NCBI GenBank assembly: GCA_018697195.1
Contig: JAGMWU010000044.1
Location: 254,805-318,804, forward strand
DNA from: Certhia americana
Taxonomy: Eukaryota; Chordata; Aves; Passeriformes; Certhiidae
DNA: 64,000 bases
Reading direction: 5' to 3'
This document shows, piece after piece, positions 35,401-45,029 of this stretch; positions within the stretch are counted from its first letter, which is position 1; every line of letters begins with the position of its first letter. A program made the position numbers and the translations under genes. The notes under the pieces are model-generated. The model was not told the DNA's origin. It did not search any database and worked only from the letters and a program-made list of their open reading frames with translations.

Positions 35401-38400
35401 TCAATATCCAGGTGAGGAAGTCTTGTTTGGAGAGAAACCAGGAAGTTTTCATCTGTACAATGTCTTCTAAAGCAGCTCTTAATCCATGGAAATTGAGGAT
35501 GGAGTTTGGTGGGGTTTTCTTTTCACCCTGCCTGAGCCTTCCACCCTTTATCCAGTAAATCTTTAAGGAATGAGGGCACGTTCCTTGGACCTGAAATACC
35601 TCAGCAGGACAAGTGTCACCTAACTTTGGTCCATCCTGATGTTGTAGGCAACTATTTCCATTCCCTTCCTGAAAAAAAAAAAAAACCAAAACAGCACCAC
35701 AGTGTGGTGGTTTATTTGTATTCCAAATAAAAGTGTGATTTCTTCAAAACTCCCAAGTTGTTGAGAGCAACACCAATCAGGAATTGTTTGCTTTGCTGAG
35801 GGAGGAGTAACAATCCCTGCCCAGATCTTATGGAATACCTGCTTGGACACAGTCCTGTGGAAATACAGTTTTGAAATTTGATCTTTTTTGATTAAAAATT
35901 GCCTTATCAGAGGTGGCTTGGTTGGTTTGGGTGATTTTTTCAGTTTTTTTTTTTGTTTTAGGGGGAAAGTCTTTCTTCAGCCATCTCATGAAGGTAAATT
36001 CTGTGTTAGAAAATGAAGTTTTAGGTCACTGAAATGCAAAAACCAGCCTAATAAACCAAATCACCCCCCAACAGCCTATCAGAACTAACAAAAAAAAAAA
36101 AAAATTCCCTTGTTTTTTGTCTGATTTGGATTTTGTTTTAGAAATTCTTTCCAGTTTTTGCTCACTTTTGGCTTCTTCCCTCATATAAAGACTGTTGTTT
36201 GTGGTAGGGATGTCAAAAGTGGTGCAGCACTGGATGAGTTTACTGTGATCAATCAGTCAGTTTGAGGTGCACTTTAATGAGGAATATTTGCTTTATTTTG
36301 TCATTCCTTCTCTCCTCTGTGTAGCTTTTCTTAGATAAAATAACCATTACAGTTTAATAATTTAAATTTCAGCCAAACTTTAAGAGTCCTGCTCTCCTGA
36401 AGAGGGAATTGTAACACTGAGGTGCTGCAGAGAACTTTTTGTTTTATCTGTTTGGTTTTTTTTATTTTAGGGTTAGGATTAAAAGTGTGAGAGACAGAAT
36501 TTTTGTTTGGATTTGTATGTTTTTTTTTTTTATTTAAGATACAGTTTTACTGTTTGTGAGTGTTTTTGTATGTTAAGTCAACAGTAAAAATGGAGTACAG
36601 AGTTACGTTTTTAAGTTTAAATTAATTATGAGATGTTAATTTATTTTACTTTTTAACTTAATAATTAGTTATTCATGTTTTGTGCTGTGCATTTTTTTAA
36701 TTAATTACACAAAATTACTCAAATTTGTGAAGAAGATTATGTTTCAAACTTTGTTTTGTTACATATATATTACTGTATTTTTAAAATTTCAAATTCTAAA
36801 TTTTTTACTTTGTGAGATAATACATTTTTATTTAACTATATATTTATAATTTTAGTGTTCTTACTTAGTTTTTGAAGGGTTTTTTGATGGTTTCAAGTCA
36901 AATGTAGTGCATCTTTGAGGATTATTTCTTGTCAGTACAGAAAATTTAAAATCTTCTGGTTAAGAGACACTTCCTAAACCTCTGGGCAGTTTAACTGAGC
37001 TTCTCTTTCTTGATTTAGGGATTAATTGTGGGTTCAAGGCTCTGTTCTGATGCCAAAACCTTTAATCAGACACTGCTGAGGGGTTGTGGCCATGAACCCA
37101 AATCCCTGGTCTGAGGGAGGAATTAAAAATGAAACAAACCCAAAAAACCCCATCCCAAGCAAATTGCCTGTAATGCCACTGAGAGGTTTTGCTGGAGATG
37201 CTGAAGTGTAGGATTTCTGGGATAATCAAATCCTTACTCCTTTTCATTCACTGCTTTATGGCTCCCATTTTAGGGGAGCAAACTGGAAGCAAATTCACCT
37301 CGTTGTCTGATTTTAGTGCTGCTGTGAGCTCAGCTGTGTGGCTGAAGTTCCCCAGGAAATATCCCAACAACTGTTCCCACTGGGAATTCAATCCCAGAGT
37401 AAAATCAAAATTAGAGGGGCTGTGAATACATCACAGGGTAAAACCCAAAAGGGTGAAAAATCACCTTTAAGTGGAGAGAACAGCAACAACACTCTGCACA
37501 GAGGCAGCAGGGAGGAAATCTGAATTAAAGCTCAGTGCTAATCCCTTAACCAAAACAGGGTGAAAAATCACCTTTAAGTGGAGAGAACAGCAACAGCACT
37601 CTGCACAGAGGCAGCAGGGAGGTGAAATTGGGCAGGAGGGAGGAAATCTGAATTAAAGCTTTGCTTTTTTTGCCCTCTGTCACCCCACTGTCCCCAGTAC
37701 ACCCTGCGCTGTGACATGAGACGCTCCCTGCTGGCAAAGGACCTGACCAAGACTTGTGAATTCATTGTTCACTCCTCGGTGAGTCTGCTTCCTGTTCATT
37801 TTGCAATTAATTCGCTGGGTCTGATTGATTATTTTTTTGATTTTTTTTTTCCCCCACTTCACTTTAAGGGAGGAAAAAAAACTAACAAATAAACCCATGG
37901 AAATTGTGATAGTGACAGGAGTGTAGAGCCAGAATATCCTGAGTTGGAAGAGACCCCAAAAATCATCAAACTCAACTCCTGGACCTGCACAGGACACCCC
38001 AAAATCCCACCCAGTGCCTGAGAACTTTGTCCAAAATGTAGGAGTAAAGGAAGTCTACTCCAAAACAAAACCACCCCAAAGAGCTGTTGCTTAAACCCAT
38101 CCCTCTCTTAATTTTAAAAGAAGAGTTGGATTTTCAGATGTTTTTACAGTGCCCTGAGTTTATTCTCTTATTCATCCTTTGAGTTCTGAGACAATGGGGT
38201 GGTCACTGAAATATGATGTCATTTTACCAAACACTGTTTTGAATTATCCCAGGAGTTCTCAGCCCAAGGTTCCAGGCTCCCACAGCCCTGGAAATGGGAA
38301 CTGGATGGTGAAAATATGTGATTTCTGTTCTTTTAGAGCCCTGACTCAAAAGTCTCACAGCTGGGTCTGCATCAAGGTGGAAAATCATGGAATCCTCAAG

Positions 38401-41400
38401 GTGGGAGAGACCTTCAGGATGATCCAGTCCCATCCTCACCCCAAACATGTCCCACATCTACTCCTGAACACTTGTAGAAACCCCAGCACCTCCCTGAGCA
38501 ACTCATTCCAGTGCCTGACCACTCCACAAGGGAAAACTTGTCTCTGCTTTCTAATTCTAGAATTTCTAATCCTTGTTTCTAATTCTAATCCTTGTGGGAG
38601 GAGGTTGGACTCCCAGAAAATGCTTTGCTGGTTGTTACAGAAGTTCCTGTGTCGGATTTGGGGTTGGTTTAGATTGAGCTGTGCCTGTCCAGAGCAGCTG
38701 AGGACAGGGCAGAGCTGATGAAATGTCCATTTTTCCATCTATAATTTGCTGGAACATCCTGCTCCTGTCATTCCTTTGAACTCTTAACAGGACAGTAAAT
38801 AACAAACTCCTTTGTGTTACTCAGGACTTGTGGTGGAAATGTTATTTTAGTTCTAAAGTACCTTTTTAAAAGATACAATTTGGGATTACAAACAACTTTC
38901 CTGTTGGTGAGATTTCAATATTTTCTGCAAGATCTGATGCTACATTTTATTGGTCCATTATGACATTTATAAGTGAGCCACACTTGTCAGAGGAGTGACA
39001 AATCACATCTCCTGCAGTTTTCCTGGGTTTATTTCTTGTTCCCACTACAGCACTTCTGAGCTCACCAGTCAGTAAATCATGAATCTCTCAGTCAGGGTGA
39101 ATTAATGAGGTTTTACTGAACATATAATTCTCACTGTCAGTGCTCAATGTACCGTTTCCCTTCAGCTTATTCTGTGCCAGAATTTGTCATTTTGGGAAAA
39201 TGCAGCCAATCTTTTGCTAATCTCTTCCATCTTGCAGCTGGGCAGCAGCAGCTATTTTGAATTCTTGAGCAGTGAGGGCAGATCCTCACTCAGAGTTCCA
39301 GATCAGCCCCTTGCTGGTGGAGAAGAAGAATTTATAAAGCAGATTTGAAGCAATGGAGACACAAGTTCATGTAGAATCTCCCCTCCCCAAATTCAGCAAT
39401 GAAAGGGAACATTCCATGGGGCACGTAAAATGAATTTATTTGTACATACAGAAATGGGAAATTCAACTTTTTTTCCTCTCTGCTTCAGATAGGGAGGGAA
39501 TTCCTGCATTTCCAGGTGGTTTAGGACAGCCAGCTGTTGTGGTTTTTAATATTCTGTGTTTTGGGGACCAGGTTTCAGTTTAACCCTTCCATTCCCTGCA
39601 GTCACAGAAAGGGAAGCTGCTGCCAAGCCCTGTGGACTTCACCATTACTCCTGAAACTCTGCAAAATGTTAAAGAGGTAAAAGGGTTTTCTTATTATTTT
39701 ATTTTAAATGTAAAGCTTGTGTGTTTCTGAGTGAGACTGGAGGAGTGATTAAAGTCTGCCTTGTAGATTATCAGTCAGATTATTTTTTTTTTTTTTTATT
39801 TTTCCATTTTCTTTTTCGCTTTCATGTGAAAATGATTCTGCCTCCTCTTTTACACTGTGGTGACCAGTTGAAGGTGAAACTTTGCTCAGGAGTGGTTGAA
39901 TATTTTTATCCCTTTCCTGAGTGAAAGATGGGAGTGGAACAAGGGAAAACATTCTAAACCATGGACAGCCAGGAGCCTTGGTTTTACAGCCCCCTGTGGC
40001 TTTGGGAAGCCTCAAGGAGGGCAGGTTTAGATGGGATATTGGGCAGGAATTGTTCCTGGGAGGGGCTGGGCTGGTTGGACACTGGGTTTGGAGCAGCCTG
40101 GCACAGTGGGAGGTGTCCCCACCTCCTTCACCACACGCTTCCACTCCTGGATGAATTCTAACAGTGTCAGATCTTCCCAGGAAAAGTCCATCCATGGGGT
40201 GGATGGAGGAACAGGAAGGATGTATGTCAGGGGAGAAGACTGGAGCAGAACAGAGTGAAAGATTCACACAGAGTGAAAGAAATAAATTCAGGCTACAGGA
40301 GGAATTTCTGAACTCTTGGAGTTCCCCAGAAGTTCCTCCTTGTTTTAATAACTTCCCATAAGGTTGGTTTGTTGTTATTTTTTGGTTTTTTTCTTAGTCT
40401 GCTTTTCACAGTGGCATCTCTTTTTCTCTCTCCGTCCATCCACGGATTTCAGAGAGCCTCCCTTCCCAAATTCCTGATCCGAGGGCACCTGAACTCCACC
40501 AACTGTGTGATCACTCAGCCCCTGACAGGGGAGCTGGTGGTGGAGAGCGCCGAGGCCGCCGTCAAGAGCATCGAGCTGCAGCTCGTGCGTGTGGAGACCT
40601 GTGGTGAGCCCCTGTCCTGGGGAGGGCTCCTGCCTTGAAGTGCAAAATGGCACCAAAACAAAGGATGGGTTCTGTCCCCAGCTGCTAAAAATACAGCGAG
40701 AAGCAGAGGTGCAGTAATCTTCTGTTAATAAGCCAGCTGTTAGAAAAACAACTGGGGCAGTTTTCTTTCTCTCTTCCATAACCCAGCCTTGTCCAGGGAG
40801 AGATCTTCTGCTAATGGGCTCTTAATATATATCCTGTTAATATATATCACTTCATAACTAATAAAAATTACATTATCCCATTAGAAAATACTCCACCCAC
40901 GGGGAGGAGCTGAACATTCCTACCTAAACAAAAATCTTAAGATTTAGAACACTAAGCAATCTTTTCTCCGCTAAATTCCCTCCCCAAAAAACCCCCAGGC
41001 CTATCTACACCACTATTAAATCTTAAAAAAAAACCCCCTACTTTTCTACAAAAACATTAATTCAACAAAACCAGATCTAGCAGTCCAAAAAAACTGCAAC
41101 CACCATTTAATCAAACTCCCACCAACACCCAAACAGGGTGTCAGGTTACGTTCTAATTCTATCAATAAGTTTGGATTTTTTTGTACTACTACATTTGGTT
41201 TTTAATTCTCCTAATAAAAAACTATTATTCCTGTTTCTCATATCTTTACCTAAGAGCTCCTTAATTTCAAAATTATAATAATTTTAAAAAAAAATTTACA
41301 TTCTCCATTCCACAAAAAACTCCTACTTTCCTTAACAAACACCTGTCCAAACCAAGACAGAAGGGCAGGGAACCGGAATTCCCTGCACCCCTTCACAGGG

Positions 41401-43952
41401 AAACAGGGAACAGCACTGGAGAAAGGCCAGAGCATTGAGGCTTTGCAGAGTTCTGCACTTTGGAGGAACAACCCTGAGTTAATTTAAATTATCTCTGTGA
41501 TCCTCAACTCTGTGCAAAGTTGCAGGGCATTGTCCCCTCTGTCATGGTTTGAATACAGGTGTGTAATAAGGAAGGCAGGAGCCTCCCATGGAATGGAGAA
41601 TCCCTCTAATTATTATAATTTTGAAATTCAGGGGCTCTCAGGTAAAGATCTGGGGATAGGAATAACAGTTCTTTATTAGGGGAACTAAAATAAAAATGCA
41701 GTGATACAAAAACCCATCCCAGTGTCAGAGTCAGGCTGCCAGCTGTCCCCTGTGGGTCAGGGGTTGGTGGCAGTGCCATGCCATGGTGGCTGCAGCCCTC
41801 CTGCAGTGGCAGATGTGGCTCTGGTGGAGCAGGGATCCTGGAGAAAGGGGCAGTTTCCCTGGGAAGGTGCAGTGGGCAGAGCTGGGCCTGCTGTTCCTCT
41901 GGGAATGCAGTGCAAAGGCTGCTTGGTGTGCCAAAGCTGGGATTGGATCCAGGCAGGAATGCTTGGCTCCTGCCCTGGCTGCAGCATTTCCCACTGGGCT
42001 GATGGAATTCTCTCAGGGACACTCAGTGGCCCCTGAGCAGAAGATCTGTGCCTGCAGGGAGGCTGGGTTGTGAGGAGATCAGAAAACTGCCCCAGCTGGT
42101 TTGGAACAGCTGGGCCATGAACAGAGGGTTACCCCAGCCCAGTTTCAGCAGCTGGGACAGAATCCACACTGCTGGGCACAGCAGGAACTGCAAACCAAGA
42201 CACCCCCTCATCCTGGTGTATATTCACTGTAAATTTTGACTGTTGCTTTCTCTCATCCCCCCCTCCATTTCCCTGCTCTCCCTCCTGGCCCAGGTTGTGC
42301 TGAGGGCTACGCCAGGGATGCCACAGAGATCCAGAACATCCAGATCGCCGACGGCGACGTCTGCAGGGGCCTCCCCATCCCCATCCACATGGTGTTCCCC
42401 AGGCTCTTCACCTGCCCCACCCTGGAAACAACCAACTTCAAAGTGGGTGAGTGGGGAGGCATTTTCCTGGCCCAGCAGTGGCCACCCTCACTGTCTTTAG
42501 ATGGACTTTTGAGGGAGTGAATCCAGCAAGGACATGGCTCTGCTTCCCTGATCCCCAATCCTGCTGCATTCCAGACTGAGAAAACAACAACCCAGATACT
42601 TCTAACACAGCCCTGCAGCCACTCAGCTACTCCTAATGAAACCATGATGAGGGGACAGGAGGAGCAGTGGAATGCAGGTCACATGATTAAACACTTGAGG
42701 AATAGTCCAAGAATAAAATTCCTTCTTTTCCTCACCAGTGAGAACCCCTCTTTCCATTTCTCATCTTTTTTTCCCACTCTCCTGCTGAAAGCCCTGGAAG
42801 CAGCAAGATTGGGGTGTGACTTATCTACCCCAAGTGCTCCTCTCTGCTAAATGTTGTCAAAATCCAGTATTTTTATTAACAAAACCAGGATTTTCCTCAC
42901 TTGTTCTAATAAGTTCTGCAAGAATCCACTTGGCTGGTTTGCATTTCTTCCCTTCATCCTGCTGGAATCTGCGTGCAGTGATTTTCCCCAAAATAATAAT
43001 AATATTCTTTATTTTTTTGCCATTTTAAGCTCTTCACTAGCAATGAGAATTTGAATTTATTTTGAGTTTTGCTTCCCTTCATTTATTAACTCTGTCTGGC
43101 TTTTTGTTTTGTCTCCACTTGGGATTGATTATCGATCTGATACTGATCTTGCTTTGAAGGACACAATGTAGGATTCAAGAGTCGATTTTCCTCTGGAATT
43201 TTTGTTCCCCACTTTGCAGGCCTGTTGTATCCAGTATTTCATTTCCTAAGGCTGTTCCATGCTGGAAACAGGGAATGGGGCCGTCCTGGAATTCTCCCAT
43301 TCCATGCTTTAAACACTATCTTGGTGGAGGTGTCATTCCCAAAACATTTTGTTCTTTGATGTCTGAATTCTCTTTTCCAGAGGATTGTTTGTCATAATTT
43401 GTCAGTGATCCAACAATCCAGGGGAATCCCAAAGATTAGAACTAAGCAGGATTTTCTAGGAATGGTCCAAGGGCTGGGATGCCTGGGTGAGGTTTGGGCT
43501 GGAATGTTTCAGGAACTCCTGCCTCATCCTGGTGCTAGGATCCAGCTTTTCTGTGGGATTGAAGTGGGATTGCTCCTGGAATTCAGCTTTCCTGTGGGAT
43601 TGAAAAGGGATTGCTCCTGGGATTCAGCTTTTTGTGGGATTGAAGTGGGATTGCTCCTGGAATTCAGCTTTCCTGTGGAATTGAAAAGGGATTGCTCCTG
43701 GGATTCAGCTTTTTGTGGGATTGAAGTGGGATTGCTGCTAGGATTCAGCTTTCCTGCGGGATTGGAGTTGGGATTGTGGTAGGATCGTTTTCCTGTGGGA
43801 TTGGAGTTGGGATTGTGGTAGGATTTAGCTCCCCATGGAATTCTGTCTCTCTTTTTTCCCTTCTCCCAGAGTTTGAAGTGAACATCGTGGTCCTCCTGCA
43901 CGACGATCACCTCATCACAGAGAACTTCCCCCTGAAGCTCTGCAGGATGTGA
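29443..43952 (+). CDS. VPS26C: VPS26C (DSCR3), Retriever complex subunit, complete gene of 8 exons
   Basis: Eight exons joined at GT-AG sites give 894 nt, that is 297 codons plus TGA, the same length as human VPS26C. Exon phases agree at all seven junctions and there is no internal stop. The protein is a paralogue of VPS26A/B with a double arrestin-like beta-sandwich fold. In vertebrates it joins VPS35L and VPS29 to form Retriever, which works with SNX17 and the CCC complex to return integrins and other cargo from endosomes to the plasma membrane. It starts MGTALDVRVKRAGK and ends LITENFPLKLCRM, as expected for the family. The gene has a CpG-island promoter, converges with TTC3 downstream, and carries many CR1 and LTR inserts in its introns. 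It looks intact. Confidence 0.97.
29615..30515 (+). mobile_element. CR1 copy split by a decamer minisatellite
   Basis: CR1 sequence occupies 29615-29795 ('gggctgtgtccagctctggc' and 'gctgagggagctggggctgc'). It resumes at about 30271-30515 ('ttccatgcccacctggaggc', 'gcgttcctgtgtcacctgag', 'ggctattctgtgattcc'). Between the two halves lies the 10-bp repeat array. The order and orientation match one CR1 insertion in VPS26C intron 1 that was later expanded in the middle. Confidence 0.75.
29798..30270 (+). repeat. 10-bp minisatellite (CCCAGTCTGT)n, about 46 copies
   Basis: The decamer CCCAGTCTGT and close variants (CCCTGTCTGT, CCCACTCTGT, CCCTCTCTGT) repeat with almost strict 10-bp spacing for about 470 bp, with a single-base slip at about 30072 and another near the end. 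All reading frames are open, which creates false frames of 180-240 codons on both strands. The array starts about 300 bp after the VPS26C first exon. Confidence 0.95.
30516..31624. other. VPS26C: VPS26C intron 1, non-repetitive part
   Basis: 30516-30900 is still fairly CpG-rich and may belong to the promoter domain. From 30900 onward the sequence becomes AT-rich. I see no exon, RNA gene or recognisable element here. Confidence 0.6.
31625..32115 (-). mobile_element. CR1 LINE fragment, antisense, in VPS26C intron 1
   Basis: About 490 bp of reversed CR1, from 'gaatggaagggacctcaaag' to 'ggcagctctgcaggtggggg'. It is the inverted counterpart of 6640-7145 and differs at few bases, so both are recent members of one subfamily. 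Its distal end carries a CAG/GTAAGC donor-like sequence on the minus strand. Confidence 0.9.
33519..33662 (+). CDS. VPS26C: VPS26C exon 2
   Basis: Preceded by TTTTTCTTCTTAG and followed by GTAAGA. It codes residues 20-67, from EVLSGVVVITSKDTVQHQG to VGVFEAFCNTAK: 48 codons, phase 0 at both ends. It forms part of the N-terminal arrestin-like sandwich. Confidence 0.97.
33808..33955 (-). mobile_element. CR1 LINE 3' fragment, antisense, VPS26C intron 2
   Basis: The + strand reads 'atcacagaatcccaggatgg', 'gtcaggatggaagggacc' and then a divergent CR1 subfamily body. Short and non-coding. Confidence 0.75.
34370..34745 (-). mobile_element. CR1 LINE 3' fragment, antisense, VPS26C intron 2
   Basis: Reversed CR1 from 'gaatcacagaaagtttgggt' through 'gtctgggacactgccaggga' to 'ccagctctcctggagcccat'. 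Non-coding. Confidence 0.87.
35262..35411 (+). CDS. VPS26C: VPS26C exon 3
   Basis: Acceptor TCTCCCTGCAG, donor GTGAGG. It codes residues 68-117, PIQIINSTIEMVKPGK to YETYHGVFVNIQ: 50 codons, phase 0. The sequence is close to the human protein. Confidence 0.97.
36460..36900. repeat. AT-rich stretch in VPS26C intron 3
   Basis: About 440 bp are made almost wholly of A and T, with repeated TTTTA, ATTAATTA and TATATAT words and few G or C. No gene or element is recognised. It resembles a matrix-attachment type sequence by composition only. Confidence 0.5.
37451..37663 (+). repeat. Two-copy tandem duplication, period 107 bp, just before exon 4
   Basis: The block beginning 'gggtgaaaaatcacctttaa' and ending 'ggaaatctgaattaaagct' occurs at 37451 and again at 37558. 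The second copy has an extra 'gtgaaattgggcaggaggga' insert. The copies differ at very few bases, so the duplication is recent. It ends 35 bp before the exon 4 acceptor region. Confidence 0.92.
37698..37778 (+). CDS. VPS26C: VPS26C exon 4
   Basis: Acceptor TGTCCCCAG, donor GTGAGT. It codes residues 118-144, YTLRCDMRRSLLAKDLTK to CEFIVHSS: 27 codons, phase 0. This spans the linker and the start of the C-terminal arrestin-like domain. Confidence 0.97.
37925..38065 (-). mobile_element. CR1 LINE 3' fragment, antisense, VPS26C intron 4
   Basis: The + strand reads 'ccagaatatcctgagttgga', 'agagaccccaaaaatcatc' and 'ctcctggacctgcacaggac'. This is a different CR1 subfamily from the 'ccatggcagggac' type. 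Confidence 0.75.
38380..38640 (-). mobile_element. CR1 LINE 3' fragment, antisense, VPS26C intron 4
   Basis: The + strand reads 'atcatggaatcctcaaggtg', 'ggagagaccttcaggatgat', 'actcattccagtgcctgacc', typical of reversed CR1. A short internal duplication of 'aatttctaatccttgtttct' lies near 38560. Confidence 0.8.
39602..39676 (+). CDS. VPS26C: VPS26C exon 5
   Basis: Acceptor CATTCCCTGCAG, donor GTAAAA. It codes residues 145-169, SQKGKLLPSPVDFTITPE to TLQNVKE: 25 codons, phase 0. Confidence 0.97.
40015..40125 (+). mobile_element. CR1 LINE fragment, VPS26C intron 5
   Basis: A decayed piece with 'gggcaggaattgttcctggg', 'ggttggacactgggtttgga' and 'cacagtgggaggtgtcccc'. Confidence 0.75.
40453..40603 (+). 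CDS. VPS26C: VPS26C exon 6
   Basis: Acceptor CACGGATTTCAG, donor GTGAGC. It codes residues 170-219 plus one base, from RASLPKFLIRGHLNSTNC to IELQLVRVETC. It ends in phase 1 inside the Gly codon shared with exon 7. Confidence 0.97.
40631..41359 (-). mobile_element. LTR element, inverted and heavily transition-mutated, VPS26C intron 6
   Basis: Read on the minus strand it starts TGTCTTGGTTTGGACAGGTG and matches the direct LTR at 41540 along its length (for example AATTATTATAATTTTGAAAT and AACTGCCCCAG), ending near TGCACTTCAAGGCA. Its length of 729 bp equals that of the solo LTR at 14944. Many C positions of the direct copy are T here (G to A on the + strand), which makes the + strand A/C-rich. 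It begins only 27 bp after exon 6. No target-site duplication was found. Confidence 0.8.
41540..42202 (+). mobile_element. LTR element, direct copy, VPS26C intron 6
   Basis: It starts TGTCATGGTTTG and ends CAAACCAAGACA, giving 12-bp terminal inverted repeats with one mismatch. It is preceded by CCCCTC and followed by CCCCCTC, an imperfect target duplication. The body is nearly identical to 14944-15677 apart from small deletions, so both are copies of one young family. A gap of 180 bp separates it from the inverted copy. No retroviral coding sequence is present. Confidence 0.85.
42294..42446 (+). CDS. VPS26C: VPS26C exon 7
   Basis: Acceptor CTCCTGGCCCAG, donor GTGAGT. It codes residues 220-271, G-CAEGYARDATEIQNIQIA to CPTLETTNFKV. 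It starts in phase 1 and ends in phase 1. Codon use is GC-rich compared with the flanking intron. Confidence 0.97.
43541..43830 (+). repeat. Minisatellite with 40/41-bp subunits in 81-bp higher-order units
   Basis: The phrase 'ggattgaagtgggattgctc' recurs at 43561, 43642 and 43723 (period 81). The related 'ggattgaaaagggattgctc' lies 41 bp after the first two. The last two copies are more diverged (GGAGTTGGGATTGTGG). The array lies in VPS26C intron 7 and stops about 40 bp before the exon 8 acceptor. Confidence 0.92.
43870..43952 (+). CDS. VPS26C: VPS26C exon 8 and stop codon
   Basis: Acceptor CCCTTCTCCCAG. It codes residues 271-297, EFEVNIVVLLHDDHLITENF to PLKLCRM, then TGA at 43950-43952. 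The C terminus is as expected for the family. Confidence 0.97.
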
Positions 43953-44515
43953 ACACCCCCAGGAGAAGCAGGAAAGGATTTACTGGGAATTCTCAGAGGG
44001 AAAGTGGAACTTTATCCATGCCTGACTTCCTTCTTCCTGTGCTGTCATTCCCTGTTAACCTGGCCAAGACTTTGCCTCTCTGGCTTTCCCAATCCTGCTG
44101 CCTTCAACAAAACCATGTTTTTCCCAATTTTTTTCTCAGGCAAAGCTTGAGGGAATCATTCTGTGGCTTTCTACAACTTGTAGAAGTATGTAGCAAGTTC
44201 CTCTCTTGATTTAATTTTGTAATATTTGTTCCAAAGTCCTTTGAAGACTCCTTCAAACTCATAAATCCCATTATAGCCATACTGGGAGGGTATGGGAATT
44301 GTGATAGGGTTTGAGAAATTCAGAAATTGTGACAGGGATTGAGAAATAAGGTCTTTGAAGGTGTAAAAAATGGTGCTACAACTCTGGAAGGTGCTGAGGG
44401 ATCTGTCCCAAGGTGGATGGGAAATGAGTGACTTCAAATCACACCAAGGAAATTTTGGTCAGATTGGGAACAGGAGTTGGTGGTGGAGAAATAAATGAAT
44501 TAATGTGTTTGTGAC
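43953..44515 (+). terminator. VPS26C: VPS26C 3' UTR and polyadenylation signal
   Basis: The first AATAAA after the stop is at 44490-44495, followed within 20 bp by a GT-rich stretch (TGTGTTTGTG at 44504-44513). This predicts cleavage near 44510 and a 3' UTR of about 550 nt. Longer forms using later signals are possible. Confidence 0.65.
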
Positions 44516-45029
44516 TATACAGCTTAAAGGGAAAGTATTTCAGTAAGAAATAACCTTCCCAACACAAATGTGGTGGATTTTGATGTTTTTTTTTAATGGA
44601 ACATCCACAACTTGTGGATTTTCCATTAATATTCCATGGGAGGTAGAGGTAGGCTCAGTCTATATTATGGAAATTGATCACCTAAAAAGGCAGAATTAAG
44701 AAAACAAAGAAAAATAATTTCCTTTGGTTTATCCAGCAGCATTTGCCAAGCAGGAAAATGTAATTCCAGTTTGGATCCTGGTGTTTTAGGAAGAAAAAGC
44801 TGAAATTTTCATTTCAGTGTCTGGGAAGGGGGAGGAAAATGTTATTTACTGGAACTTAGCACTTTTCCCTGTGCCCAGGGATGGTACAGGGGGATTTGGG
44901 GAAGAGCTGCAGCCCCCCAAAAATACTGGAAGCTGAAAAAGATTCCAGTGCTGGAATTTTAATTCTACATCACAGAGCAGTTACTCAGCCCTAACTTGGG
45001 CTGAGCAGAAATACTACACAAAACCAAAG

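Noticed and set aside
40830..41270. A/C-rich strand-biased segment resembling a mitochondrial insertion
   Set aside because: It aligns along its length with the LTR at 41540 in inverted orientation, so it is a mutated LTR arm and not mitochondrial DNA.
43399..43910. Frames of about 128 codons with repeated SNPTSIPQKAESQEQ-type peptide
   Set aside because: They are the translation of the 81-bp minisatellite in VPS26C intron 7.
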